DNA from: Lachnospiraceae bacterium
GTDB taxonomy: Bacteria > Bacillota > Clostridia > Lachnospirales > Lachnospiraceae
Assembly (NCBI GenBank): GCA_910574185.1
Contig: CAJSZQ010000020.1
Span: 1 to 64,000 of the forward strand
DNA length: 64,000 bases
Direction of reading: 5' to 3'
The notes below the pieces were generated by a model, which was not told the origin of the DNA, did no database searches, and saw only the letters and a program-made list of their open reading frames with translations. A program made the translations under genes and the position numbers. Shown here one piece after another: positions 1 through 8,701 of the stretch (the stretch's first letter is position 1; each line of letters opens with the position of its first letter).

Positions 1-121
1 CGGCATGTATCCAATGGCAATTTACTACGGATAAAGCCAGAACCAAACTGGTATCGCTTTATCCCAAATTCGATGAAACAGCGGCAAAACAATTAGTATA
101 AATATAATGCGGTCAGCACAC
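1..121 (+). mobile_element. Right end of an IS630-like insertion sequence (transposase C-terminus)
   Basis: A reading frame open from the window edge (bases 3-101) encodes about 32 residues ending CIQWQFTTDKARTKLVSLYP plus a short tail and a stop. This W-x-F-T-x-x-x-A-R-x-K-L-x-x-L-Y-P pattern resembles the C-terminus of IS630/Tc1-mariner-family transposases, as I recall them. About 20 bases after the stop the sequence GGTCAGCACAC abuts a TA dinucleotide (122-123), the target duplicated by this family, so the IS end is probably near 121. The rest of the element lies outside the window. The family call rests on a short tail and is moderate. Confidence 0.5.
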
Positions 122-127
122 TAGAAA

Positions 128-805
128 CTAAACAGTTAATTTACGAAGACGTTTCTTATCAAGGATTTTAATACCGCCTCTGGAAACTTCCACAATTCCT
201 TCGCTGGAAAAGTATTTTAGCATCCTTGACACAACCTCGCGGGCAGACCCCATATAAAGGGCAATCTGCCCATGAGTCAGCTTAATGGTATCCGAACCGA
301 GCCTCGCCGATTCATCTGAAAGGAAAATCGCAAGGCGCTTATCCATACTCATAAAAAGAATCTGCTGCATCACCCACATGACATCTGAAAAACGGCTGAC
401 AGCAGTCTCAAGCGCAAATATTTTAATATCCGGATTACGTTTCGCAGCCGCCGCAAAGGCAGCTCCGCTAATTACATAGCACACGCTGTCCTCCTCCACC
501 CCCACAAACACATCAAACGTTATGGTCTCCAGCACGCAGGAAGCCGACAACATACACATATCCCCGCGGTGCAGGCGGTACAGCGTTATATCCTTCCCCT
601 CATCTGACATCATATAAAGCCTTAAGCTCCCGGAACGAACCAGAATCACGCCTGAACATTCACTGCCATCGTGAATATTACTGCCTTTGGAATAAGCGAC
701 AGTATAGGAATTCTGACAAATATAATCTTTGTCTGTATCCGGAATCCGGTTCCAAAACGGAAAGATTTCTTTATAGGCAGACTCAAATTCTGTTCTTTCT
801 GTCAT
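128..805 (-). CDS. Crp/Fnr-family transcriptional regulator
   Basis: 225 residues, the usual size for Crp/Fnr proteins. The N-terminal half is a cyclic-nucleotide-binding-like beta-roll (about residues 20-125, with GDMCMLSASCVLE in the middle). A long dimerisation helix follows (about 130-160), then a C-terminal winged helix-turn-helix (about 170-215, LTHGQIALYMGSAREVVSRM). Several cysteines lie in the sensor half, but there is no clear N-terminal Fnr-type Fe-S cluster pattern, so the effector is unknown. The gene stands alone and its stop lies a few bases from an IS end. The start is an ATG with a purine-rich upstream stretch. Function as a DNA-binding regulator is secure; the target genes are not visible. 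Confidence 0.88.
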   Translation of the reverse strand: MTERTEFESAYKEIFPFWNRIPDTDKDYICQNSYTVAYSKGSNIHDGSECSGVILVRSGSLRLYMMSDEGKDITLYRLHRGDMCMLSASCVLETITFDVFVGVEEDSVCYVISGAAFAAAAKRNPDIKIFALETAVSRFSDVMWVMQQILFMSMDKRLAIFLSDESARLGSDTIKLTHGQIALYMGSAREVVSRMLKYFSSEGIVEVSRGGIKILDKKRLRKLTV

Positions 806-910
806 TTTCGTTTCCTCCCAGAAAAATCATTTATCTCGAATCATTTCTTTCTTAATATTATGCTCATATATCTCTCAGAAATCAAGTTGCTATATGAAAA
901 TCTGACTGCT

Positions 911-1303
911 TCAATGGCTGTTATCTTCATCTGCGTTCTTTTTTTTGTACAAAATTCCAAATGTATCTGACAGCAGCTCGCGTACCTCTTCATTCGGAGC
1001 TCCAGAACAAAAATCTATAACCCATTTATCATGAAGCCTTTCATCTTCCTCATACTCTCTAAATTCCATGTTTTCACCATTTTCTTCATACAGCTTTTCC
1101 ATTGCCCCTAATTGCTCCGTAAACTTTGACGAAAATCGGTTCCATATCTCTAGATTCATCTGATTAAATCCCAAAGAATCAGTAATATAAATAAGCCTGT
1201 CAAAATCCTGAAATGTCATATTCTCTCTTCCGGCCAGTAATTCTCTATCCCTCTGTCCGCATAAATATAAAAACGCAAATCGCTCAATATCTTTTTGATG
1301 CAT
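911..1303 (-). CDS. Hypothetical protein, 130 aa, acidic
   Basis: I do not recognise this protein. The preferred start is the ATG at 1303 (MHQKDIERFAFLYLCGQRD), because AAGGAAGG lies about six bases upstream; an in-frame ATG at 1318 and another start at 1345 lack such a site. The protein is soluble, rich in Glu/Asp and mostly helical, with no signal peptide or membrane segment. It ends in a lysine-rich patch and an acidic tail. It is divergent from the XRE regulator at 1538, and the gap between them carries an 11-bp inverted repeat that may control both genes. It could be a partner of that regulator. Confidence 0.6.
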   Translation of the reverse strand: MHQKDIERFAFLYLCGQRDRELLAGRENMTFQDFDRLIYITDSLGFNQMNLEIWNRFSSKFTEQLGAMEKLYEENGENMEFREYEEDERLHDKWVIDFCSGAPNEEVRELLSDTFGILYKKKNADEDNSH

Positions 1304-1430
1304 AATTTCCTTCCTTTTCATTAATAATTTGTTAATGCGAAACATTATGTTCTAAAGGCGCTTTATTTATGCACTTTTATCCATGCGTACATAATTAACA
1401 CAGATTTACTCCGATTGAATTTATACGACT

Positions 1431-1501
1431 GTCTCACTTTTACAACCGATTTTACATGTATCCATTAGTAAAATCAACAAAAACGGTGCAAAAAGTGAGA
1501 C
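1431..1501. promoter_or_regulatory. 11-bp inverted repeat, candidate operator
   Basis: GTCTCACTTTT at 1431-1441 is repeated perfectly in inverted orientation as AAAAGTGAGAC at 1491-1501, in the divergent gap between the hypothetical gene and the XRE regulator. The second arm ends 36 bases before the regulator's start codon. Two half-sites around the promoter are compatible with autoregulation by the adjacent XRE protein, but this is inference from position only. Confidence 0.45.
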
Positions 1502-1537
1502 AAATAACAGTTAACAAAATATGGAGGAAAACACACC

Positions 1538-1804
1538 ATGCCAAGACCAAAGGCTCAAACCGGCGAAAAGAACCTTATCAGCCAGCAATTAATTGAACTG
1601 CGCAAACGAAACGACTATTCCCAACGGGACCTGGCCTACAAATTACAGCTTGCCGGGTACGATATGGATAAAAACGTAATTACAAGAATCGAGACAAATA
1701 AGCGATATGTTACCGACCTAGAACTAAAGGCTTTATCTGAGATTTTTCAGGTATCCTACGATTATCTCATAGACGGAAGCTTTGAATCAGACGATACGGA
1801 ATGA
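1538..1804 (+). CDS. Small XRE-family helix-turn-helix regulator
   Basis: 88 residues, essentially one HTH_3/Cro-C1 domain. About residues 15-80 form the five-helix fold, with LIELRKRNDYSQRDLAYKLQ as helices 1-2 and NVITRIETNKRYVTDLELKA as the recognition and following helices. It ends YDYLIDGSFESDDTE, as many small XRE regulators do. GGAGG lies upstream of the ATG. There is no effector domain. The inverted repeat at 1431/1491 just upstream is a plausible own operator. Nearby accessory sequence (minisatellite downstream, IS end upstream) suggests a variable region. Confidence 0.85.
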   Translation: MPRPKAQTGEKNLISQQLIELRKRNDYSQRDLAYKLQLAGYDMDKNVITRIETNKRYVTDLELKALSEIFQVSYDYLIDGSFESDDTE

Positions 1805-1951
1805 TTCAAAATTCTATATTGCGCAGACTGTTTTCACACACTTGGAAAAATAACCGGACAACACATAACCGTCAAAGCTGAAACGAACTGGTTTTCGAGG
1901 GCTGCCGCACAATATCTGCCATATATTGTATATGAGCTATACCCAAGGGCA
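1805..1951. other. Non-coding gap before the minisatellite
   Basis: AT-rich sequence after the XRE gene. I see no gene, clear promoter or strong hairpin here. The minisatellite begins in degenerate form at about 1952. Confidence 0.5.
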
Positions 1952-2277
1952 CACCTTAATGCATGAAATGACCATAACGGGGTGCCCTTGAGTATACCTT
2001 ATGAAACAGCCGCATGGCCATTGCGAGTGCCCTTGGGGTATACCTTATGAAACGGCCGCATGGCCATTGCGGGGTGCCTGGAAGGCATTCCTTATGAAAC
2101 GGCCGCATGGCCATTGCGAGTGCCCTTGGGGTATACCTTATGAAACGGCCGCATGGCCATTGCGGGGTGCCTGGAAGGCATTCCTTATGAAACGGCCGCA
2201 TGGCCATTGCGGGGTGCCTGGAAGGCATTCCTTATGAAACGGCCGCATGGCCATTGTGGGGTGCCTGGAAGGCATAC
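1952..2277. repeat. Minisatellite: six 46/47-bp tandem units plus one degenerate unit
   Basis: Units begin with CTTATGAAACGGCCGCATGG and start at 1998, 2044, 2091, 2137, 2184 and 2231. There are two types. Type A is 47 bp and ends GGGGTGCCTGGAAGGCATTC; type B is 46 bp and ends GAGTGCCCTTGGGGTATAC. The order is B-A-B-A-A-A, preceded by a decayed unit at about 1952-1997. Each unit carries the short palindrome ATGGCCAT. Units are nearly identical, so copy number is likely to vary between strains. The apparent reading frames through it on both strands are products of the repeat. The array lies just past the 3' end of the zinc-ribbon membrane gene. Confidence 0.93.
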
Positions 2278-2304
2278 TTCGCTTTCAACCCTCAGCCGGC
2301 TTTG

Positions 2305-3195
2305 CTATTTGATACAGATTTCTGAAACGGTATTTTCTACCCCGTTGATTTGCAGTCTGACATGAACGCTTCCATTTTCAAATTCATTCAAAGGATATTC
2401 TAGCGGCTCAGAAAGATTCGTAATATCAACAGATTTTGCCACATCTTTCTGCACCATCCACAAAACAAGCGTTGCCCCATCCGGCGCTGTGCCGCAGGAG
2501 ATATCGGCATAGAGTATTTGGGTGTCTGCGTCCGCAATCATCATATTTTGTTCTTTCACAAACCCATCGCTGGCGCTTCTAAAATCCAGTTTCCAAATAT
2601 CATCAACACAGGCGTTATAGTTCATGCTGATTGCCCCTGAGTTCCAAACCCGTTCATCAGAAGTAACATCTGTATTTATACCATTTCCAGTAACCGCGCT
2701 AACGATAAAACCTGTCAGACATATCAACATAAGCGTCATGCTCACAATCCCGGCGACAATATATTTTAAGTGATGTGTTCCCTGTTTTACCATAACGTTA
2801 TTATCCTCCTTCTCGACGGGCGCTCCGCATTCTTCACAATATTTTGCCTTTAATGAGATTTTATGAGCACAAGCAAAGCAAGTCCCTTTTATTTCTGAAC
2901 GGCGCAGAAAGTAAATCAGTAACCCGATAAAAGGCGTAGCAATAAAAACTACAAGAGCCCAAAGTATCGGGTCGTCGCCCCGTTTTTTGCAATCCTGATA
3001 TACCCACGCCGAAAAAAAAGCAGAAGTGCACAGTGCAAAAATGATAAAGCACAGAAGCAGAGCGGGAAGCAACATTGAAAGGCCGCTAAAACCATCACTT
3101 TTTAAAAAAAACAGACCAAATCTCAAAAAAATTAACAGTAAGATAATAAAAATACCTGTATAAAGCGGAAATTTTTTATTTTTCGTTTGATTCAT
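2305..3195 (-). CDS. Zinc-ribbon membrane protein with extracytoplasmic C-terminal domain
   Basis: 296 residues. Three hydrophobic segments lie in the first 100 residues (about 10-30, 38-65 and 80-97). A cytoplasmic zinc ribbon follows with two CxxC pairs (CFAC and CEEC, about 105-125). A fourth membrane segment (about 143-168) leads into a C-terminal domain of roughly 125 residues without further membrane helices, presumably outside the cell. I do not recognise the C-terminal domain. It is the last gene of a three-gene operon with an ECF sigma factor; its start overlaps the end of the preceding gene by four bases. A role as sensor or effector of that sigma pathway is inference from position. 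Confidence 0.7.
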   Translation of the reverse strand: MNQTKNKKFPLYTGIFIILLLIFLRFGLFFLKSDGFSGLSMLLPALLLCFIIFALCTSAFFSAWVYQDCKKRGDDPILWALVVFIATPFIGLLIYFLRRSEIKGTCFACAHKISLKAKYCEECGAPVEKEDNNVMVKQGTHHLKYIVAGIVSMTLMLICLTGFIVSAVTGNGINTDVTSDERVWNSGAISMNYNACVDDIWKLDFRSASDGFVKEQNMMIADADTQILYADISCGTAPDGATLVLWMVQKDVAKSVDITNLSEPLEYPLNEFENGSVHVRLQINGVENTVSEICIK

Positions 3196-3569
3196 ATCAA
3201 TATACCTCTTTTCTCAATACGGATTGTAATGTCTTCTTTTATGTTTGTTCTTTTTACACCTATTATGGTAATCAATACGCCCGCCAGGCCAACGTAAAAA
3301 CAGACACCGGCGACAAAGTAAGACAAGTAAACATTCTCAATGATTGTAAGAGCCAAAACAGCCAGCAAAGAAAAAGTCGCCAAATTTAAGAGCATCGGCA
3401 TATGCCAAAGCGACAAGGTATGCGCGGCAGGTTGTTCTCTCAGAACAGCTTCTTGTTGATACAGAGCCGCCTTGAGTTTGTTATTCAGTTCCGGGGTTGG
3501 TACATCCGTCATTTTCATAGAAGCCTGGATGATTTCTTCTATTTCCATGTTCGAGCGATTATCTCTCAT
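3192..3569 (-). CDS. Small two-helix membrane protein, candidate anti-sigma factor
   Basis: 125 residues. A hydrophilic N-terminal part of about 55 residues (MEIEEIIQASMKMTDVPTPE) is followed by two membrane segments (about 58-80 and 84-105) and a basic tail. The gene overlaps the sigma gene upstream by 11 bases and the zinc-ribbon gene downstream by four, so the three are probably translationally coupled. Single- or double-spanning proteins with a short cytoplasmic N-terminus placed directly after an ECF sigma gene are typically anti-sigma factors. No zinc-binding ZAS motif (HxxxCxxC) is visible, so this role is inferred from context and shape. Confidence 0.6.
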   Translation of the reverse strand: MRDNRSNMEIEEIIQASMKMTDVPTPELNNKLKAALYQQEAVLREQPAAHTLSLWHMPMLLNLATFSLLAVLALTIIENVYLSYFVAGVCFYVGLAGVLITIIGVKRTNIKEDITIRIEKRGILI

Positions 3570-4083
3570 AACCAGCGTCCTCCAATCTTTTCTTAATTAG
3601 TTTTCTTCCCTTGAACAATCGACTTTTGACAGTGCCGGGCGGCTTTTTTATGATAGCCGCTATCTGCTCTATGGAACAATCGGAAAGGTAAAATAATATC
3701 ATAGGAACTTGAAACTTTTCTGGAAGAGTCTGAATAATTTGACGGACTTCTGTAATCAGTTCCTTTTGAAAATAGCTTTCTTCCATACTTTCTTCGGAAC
3801 GCAGTATCGTTTCCACTTCATCATCGAGATTGCAGCAAGGAACAATCCTACTGCGTCGAGCCTGTTTTCTCCTGTCGCTTTTCCAAAGATTATGCGCTAA
3901 AGAGAAAAACAATGCTTTCGGATTTTTCTCCCAGTCAAGCGTCCATTCCGTTTCTAATGCTTTTAGGAAAGTCTGTTGATATAAGTCTTCGGCGTCTGTT
4001 TTGTCTGCACAGAGTTTTAGGCAAAATCTATATATATCTGTACCGAACTCATCAATACATCTTTCTATTTCTCTTGCATTCAC
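3559..4083 (-). CDS. ECF-subfamily RNA polymerase sigma factor
   Basis: 174 residues with both sigma-70 domains. Region 2 covers about residues 8-75 (YRFCLKLCADKTDAEDLYQQ and the -10-recognising helix KALFFSLAHNLWKSDRRKQ). Region 4 covers about 115-170 (LPEKFQVPMILFYLSDCSIEQIAAII and the recognition helix PPGTVKSRLFKGRKLIKKRL). The start is a GTG preceded by AGGAGGTGAAATA, a near-consensus ribosome binding site. It is the first gene of an operon with a putative anti-sigma factor and a zinc-ribbon membrane protein. It likely directs RNA polymerase to a small extracytoplasmic-stress regulon that includes itself. Signal unknown. Confidence 0.93.
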   Translation of the reverse strand: MNAREIERCIDEFGTDIYRFCLKLCADKTDAEDLYQQTFLKALETEWTLDWEKNPKALFFSLAHNLWKSDRRKQARRSRIVPCCNLDDEVETILRSEESMEESYFQKELITEVRQIIQTLPEKFQVPMILFYLSDCSIEQIAAIIKKPPGTVKSRLFKGRKLIKKRLEDAGYER

Positions 4084-4248
4084 TATTTCACCTCCTCTGT
4101 CTGTTCACTTTATATTCGCCATAACTTTATATGCGGTTCATTTTTTTGATTAAAAAAGATGCAAAGTCTCTGATAATACAACAGACTTTACACCTTAGTT
4201 AAAATGACTACACGATATTTAAATTTACATCGTTTTATATATTTCTGA

Positions 4249-6585
4249 TTAAATTAACAGTGTTTTCGGCGTAATCTTGCGAATCTGCAAAGACATCAAA
4301 CATAATACCGCAAATGCAAATACAATCAGCCCCGCTCCGCCTGCCGCCACAAAACCTATCGGCACCGTAAACGTACATTTCACAACACCAATGTCCCTTA
4401 AGAATAATCCCGTCAGTGGATTAATCACAAAGCTGCACAAAATAATGCCTGCAACCGTCGAAATCACAACCGCCGGCATAAAGAAGAACGCTGTCTGCAG
4501 GATAAGCTGTTCGGTCGTAAATCCCAGCGCTTTCAGGATTCCGTAATCCCTCTTTTTGCTTCCAATTATGGTGCGGACCAACAGGTAGAGGACAAATGCT
4601 ATAATAATTCCACTCAGCAGAAGCACTGCCGCCACAATCGCCTTCATCAACGCCACATACACAGCAGCGCCTCCAGAAACCGTCGCATCTATGTTGATAA
4701 CCGCATTGATTTCACTGCCAAACCTGTTCTTTATTTCCACATTAAAATCATCAATATCCGTTCCCTTCCCCAGATTCAAATAATAGCTTGTGTTCTGCAA
4801 TTCTCCCAGTCGCTCGTAGCCTTCTCTCGTGAACAGACAGTCCTTTCCAAGGTTATTACTGTTCTGAGTAAATCCCGATATAATATATGCCGCCTCTTTT
4901 CCATCTGCCGTCAAAATTATTTCATTTCCCAACTTCAAATTCTTCTCTCCGGCATATTTTGCCGCTACTGCAATCTCATTATCATATTTGGGGAATCTTC
5001 CTTCAAATACGCCCTCCTGATTATTTACCTTTGAAAAATCATCGCAAACCGTTGCCATCAGACTGAGACCGCCTACGTGCCGTACTTCCGTTTGATGATA
5101 CAGATAAACCTTCTCCACGCGGTCATCCCTGTTCATCTCCTCCAGAAATTCTTCTTCCGCACTTCCGCTCACGTCAATGCAACTGTCCGCAGTTTCCCCT
5201 ACTACCAGCTTCATGAACGGCTCCATATCTACAATCATATTCTCCGTCATTAATCCGGAAAACACTACAAACAGTGCAAGTACCGGCATAGTAACGCAGA
5301 TAATTATATTATGCTTTACATTGGATAAAGCAGTTTTCAGAGCCAGCGCAAAAGTAAGCGAAACCTTTGTTTTCGTAAGTGGAATCCAGTTGCGGCGGAA
5401 ATTATGCGTCTGTACGCCCTGCCGGAACGCCATAACCGGTTCAATCCTTTTCATCCTGCGTGACGATAAATATACCGCCGCAAACACTGCTCCTGCTAAG
5501 ATGCCAGTTGAAGCCCAATACGGCAGCGGCAAAAACCGAAGTGAATAAGGAATGCCTGTCTGCGAAACCATCATTTCATTCAGGAATGGAAAGACGCAAT
5601 AAGAAAGCCCGCCCCCGAACAGAGCTGCCGCTATGGCAATCCCAACAAACTGCAACAGGAGCGCACCGACCAACTGGCGGCTTCTATAACCGATTGCTTT
5701 CAGCGCGCCTAAATTTTTCATATTTTCCCCGATATAATGAATGATATTTGACGCAATCACTACCAGAGCAATGAGCAGAACAAAAAAAGCCATTGCGCTC
5801 AAAAGGCCGGAACACACCGTCTGAGAGATATAGCGAGACTGAGAAATCAATGCATAGGAATTACTCACCATATAAATATGCGGATACCTATCGGATACTG
5901 TATTCTTTAACATCGTCTCATAATCTTCGCTTTCTGCCTTGCTGCTTAAGCGTACAGAACACAGCACTGCTTTTGGTGCGCAGCCGGATTCTTCCAACTC
6001 CTGATACCGATCTTCTGTCAGAATAATCTCACACATATAACAATTATGCGAACCGGACATAACACTGTTAAAAAAACCACAGACAGTGTAAGACATCTTC
6101 CTGCTGCCAACAGAAATTTCTATCTCTTTCCCAACGTCTATATCCTTTGATTTATACAGAACAGGCATATATACTCCACTTGTATAACTGCTGTCCTCTA
6201 TCAGCTCCGCCCGTCCAACCGAGCGGCCAAACGCCGTCTCTTTGTCAAGGAATACAAACTCAGAGCTGACCTCTCCTCCATTATGCGAAAACGAGCCAGA
6301 CATATGCATCACAGACGTCAGAGATTCCTCCTCCATACGACGGTCTTTTTCATTGATTTCAGTAAGAAAATCCCACATTTCATCACTGTCATTCTCCGCC
6401 ATTAAAGTCACGTGCCCTGCATGAAGCCTGTTGTGTACCCGCTCGAAGTTCTGTTTATAATCTGTGGAAAGCATCAGCCAAAGATTCAGCATCAAGGAAG
6501 AAAGCAGTACAAGTACAGCAATCGAAATCGTCTGCCCTTTTGCCCTGCGCAGATTGGAATGTACGAGAAGTATACTCTCTTTCAT
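4249..6585 (-). CDS. ABC transporter permease with two FtsX domains
   Basis: 778 residues from the ATG at 6585, which has GGGGTGG upstream and follows the stop of the ATPase gene by two bases. It starts with a membrane helix (about 15-37) and a large extracytoplasmic domain (about 40-255). An FtsX module with three helices follows, with the coupling motif LGALKAIGYR, then a second helix/extracytoplasmic-domain unit and a second FtsX module (YGILKALGF). This duplicated MacB/BceB-like layout is typical of Gram-positive exporters for lipids or antimicrobial peptides. The ATPase and a two-component system lie immediately upstream, so the set probably senses and resists an envelope-active compound. 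The substrate is not visible. Confidence 0.88.
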   Translation of the reverse strand: MKESILLVHSNLRRAKGQTISIAVLVLLSSLMLNLWLMLSTDYKQNFERVHNRLHAGHVTLMAENDSDEMWDFLTEINEKDRRMEEESLTSVMHMSGSFSHNGGEVSSEFVFLDKETAFGRSVGRAELIEDSSYTSGVYMPVLYKSKDIDVGKEIEISVGSRKMSYTVCGFFNSVMSGSHNCYMCEIILTEDRYQELEESGCAPKAVLCSVRLSSKAESEDYETMLKNTVSDRYPHIYMVSNSYALISQSRYISQTVCSGLLSAMAFFVLLIALVVIASNIIHYIGENMKNLGALKAIGYRSRQLVGALLLQFVGIAIAAALFGGGLSYCVFPFLNEMMVSQTGIPYSLRFLPLPYWASTGILAGAVFAAVYLSSRRMKRIEPVMAFRQGVQTHNFRRNWIPLTKTKVSLTFALALKTALSNVKHNIIICVTMPVLALFVVFSGLMTENMIVDMEPFMKLVVGETADSCIDVSGSAEEEFLEEMNRDDRVEKVYLYHQTEVRHVGGLSLMATVCDDFSKVNNQEGVFEGRFPKYDNEIAVAAKYAGEKNLKLGNEIILTADGKEAAYIISGFTQNSNNLGKDCLFTREGYERLGELQNTSYYLNLGKGTDIDDFNVEIKNRFGSEINAVINIDATVSGGAAVYVALMKAIVAAVLLLSGIIIAFVLYLLVRTIIGSKKRDYGILKALGFTTEQLILQTAFFFMPAVVISTVAGIILCSFVINPLTGLFLRDIGVVKCTFTVPIGFVAAGGAGLIVFAFAVLCLMSLQIRKITPKTLLI

Positions 6586-6587
6586 AA

Positions 6588-7346
6588 TTACCACCCCATC
6601 TCTGCAAGAAACAATGCAAGTTTCTCCTGCCTGTCTTTATCTCCATGGACATACTTCCCCAAGCCGCATTCCCCCAGAATAACGCCGTCCCGCAGATACA
6701 AAATGCGGTTCCCCCGCCTGGCAGAACGCATATCGTGAGTCACCATAACCACGCTCTGTCCCTGTTCGTTAAACTTTGTAAGCACATCCAGCACATCAAA
6801 ACCAGTTTTGGAATTCAACGCTCCTGTGGGCTCGTCGGCAAAGAGAACTTCCGGACTGTTAATTAATCCCCGGACAATTCCCGCTCTTTGAGCTTCACCG
6901 CCGGAAATCTGCGCAGGGAACTTTCTTCGGGTCTCCTCTGAAATACCTACTGCGTCAAACAGCTTCTCCGCTCTTCTCACAACTGCCTTTTTGTCTTTAT
7001 TTACCAGCAGCCCCGCCGCCAGTACATTATCCATAACCGACATTCCGTCAATCAGATAAATCTGTTGAAATACAAATCCACAATGACGACGCCGGAATAC
7101 GGCAAGCTCATCCTGGTTCAAGTCCGATATCGCCTGCTCCCCAAAAACGATTCTTCCCAAAGACGGCGTATCCATTCCTGAAAGCGCATACAACAGCGTA
7201 GATTTACCCGCGCCGCTGGCTCCCATAATCACAGTAAAATCTCCTTGATAAAGCTCTAAATCAATATTCTTCAAGACATGCTGTAAAGCGCCTCCGCTAG
7301 AAAAGGACTTGCTCAAATTCTCTGTTTGCAATACAATTTTTTTCAT
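6588..7346 (-). CDS. ABC transporter ATP-binding protein (MacB/BceA type)
   Basis: 252 residues, with all ATPase motifs: Walker A GASGAGKST (about residues 42-50), Q-loop, signature ISGGEAQRAGI (about 148-158), Walker B VLFADEPTGALNSKTG and the switch histidine in VMVTHDM. The family couples ATP hydrolysis to FtsX-domain permeases in mechanotransmission-type exporters. AGGAGGGAAG precedes the ATG. It is translated just ahead of the permease gene and lies downstream of the histidine kinase gene in the same direction, so the four genes probably form one regulatory unit. Confidence 0.93.
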   Translation of the reverse strand: MKKIVLQTENLSKSFSSGGALQHVLKNIDLELYQGDFTVIMGASGAGKSTLLYALSGMDTPSLGRIVFGEQAISDLNQDELAVFRRRHCGFVFQQIYLIDGMSVMDNVLAAGLLVNKDKKAVVRRAEKLFDAVGISEETRRKFPAQISGGEAQRAGIVRGLINSPEVLFADEPTGALNSKTGFDVLDVLTKFNEQGQSVVMVTHDMRSARRGNRILYLRDGVILGECGLGKYVHGDKDRQEKLALFLAEMGW

Positions 7347-7426
7347 ATCTTCCCTCCTCTTCCTTTTACAGCATCTATTTTACTTCTGCAATTCTTAACA
7401 GTCTTTACCCAATCCTTAAATATTCC

Positions 7427-8701
7427 TTAAATGTGATTCCCTCCTCCATACATTGAAAGCAGCAGCGTCACCTTCAGCCCCTTCTTCCCATTCCGGACAT
7501 CCAGCTCCCCTTTCATTTCTCTCATAAAATAATCAGATATATAGAGTCCTAATCCCGCCCCCTCTACATTTCCAGAATTATTTCCCCTCCGGAATTTCTC
7601 TTTCAGGTGAGGCAGTTCTTCTTCCTTTACTCCTCCGCCATAATCTTCTATACTGACCCTTAAATATCCATCACTGATATCCGTCAAAATAATAATCTCT
7701 GTATCCGCATATTTATAGGAATTAGCAAATATATTATCAAACACCTGCTGTAACCGGAGTCTGTCTGCATATATCAAACACTCTGGAATCCCGGATACCG
7801 ACGCCCGATGCAAATAGTCCGCATTTTCAAGCAGAATTTCTAGTTCCCCACTCTTAAGCTCCACAGGCGTTACCGGCAGCTGCTTTAGTTCTTCTAATGT
7901 CGCCGTAAATAGATTCATAATCAGGGCGTTAATCTGATCCGCCTTACGGATAATCTGTGTATAATTATCCTTCTGCCTTTCACTGTCTGTTAGCGCAGCT
8001 CCCACTTCCGAAGCCGCTTTAATACTTGCAACCGGAGTTTTAATGTCGTGGGACAGCCTAGCTGTCAGTTCCTTCTTATCCGCATTTGCCTTTGCCTCAG
8101 CAAGTCTCGCCTTCTTTAACTCCGAACGCATCATATCAAAACTCTCAGTAAACGCTCCAAACAAATTATCCCTATCCATTTCAAGGGGAATATCCAGATT
8201 CCCTCCTGCGATACGCTCCGCGAAACCTTTCAGTTTATGAAATGGCTTTACGATTCTGCGATTCAAATAAAACATATATCCGATACAGATACCGCCTTGC
8301 AGAATTATCGCTGCCAGCAGTACAATCATCACCCTCTGTTTCCAGACTACAACCGCATGGGGACTGTCATTATAGATGATTACCTTTCCTACAGACAAAT
8401 CTCCCTCGTATATATCCATCATGGTATCCCTGTGAATAACGGCCTCGTTGATGCTCTCGCTTAACCCCTCTCTGCTGCGAAACACAACCTCTCCCATTCG
8501 GTCAAGCACAACATACTCAAGTTCTGTCAGATTCCTGTGATTCTCCATTTTATTCCAATCCGACTGGACCAAATGCACAATTTCATTTACCTGAACGGCG
8601 TCTTGCAGGATATCCGCATTCTGAAACATAAATAGAAGCAGCGCAGTTATTTCTACTGCAAAAATAACTATAAGACTAAGTAAAATCGTCCGTTTTCTCA
8701 T
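7427..8701 (-). CDS. Sensor histidine kinase
   Basis: 424 residues. Two membrane helices (about 5-27 and 125-147) enclose an extracytoplasmic sensor region of roughly 95 residues. A HAMP linker, a HisKA domain with the phospho-accepting histidine in LSHDIKTPVASIKAA (about residue 217) and a C-terminal GHKL ATPase domain follow (N box IFANSYKYA, G box GAGLGLYI). It autophosphorylates and donates to the response regulator encoded just upstream; the two genes overlap by one base (stop TAA/start ATG). The FtsX-type ABC exporter downstream is the likely target. The sensor domain is larger than in BceS-type intramembrane kinases, so it may bind its signal directly. Confidence 0.92.
   Translation of the reverse strand: MRKRTILLSLIVIFAVEITALLLFMFQNADILQDAVQVNEIVHLVQSDWNKMENHRNLTELEYVVLDRMGEVVFRSREGLSESINEAVIHRDTMMDIYEGDLSVGKVIIYNDSPHAVVVWKQRVMIVLLAAIILQGGICIGYMFYLNRRIVKPFHKLKGFAERIAGGNLDIPLEMDRDNLFGAFTESFDMMRSELKKARLAEAKANADKKELTARLSHDIKTPVASIKAASEVGAALTDSERQKDNYTQIIRKADQINALIMNLFTATLEELKQLPVTPVELKSGELEILLENADYLHRASVSGIPECLIYADRLRLQQVFDNIFANSYKYADTEIIILTDISDGYLRVSIEDYGGGVKEEELPHLKEKFRRGNNSGNVEGAGLGLYISDYFMREMKGELDVRNGKKGLKVTLLLSMYGGGNHI

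Noticed and set aside
1998-2277. CRISPR array
   Set aside because: Units are contiguous with no unique spacers and no cas genes are present.
1956-2365. Overlapping reading frames on both strands through the minisatellite
   Set aside because: They consist only of the 46/47-bp repeat read in different frames, mostly Gly/Pro/Trp-rich repeats with no ribosome binding site.
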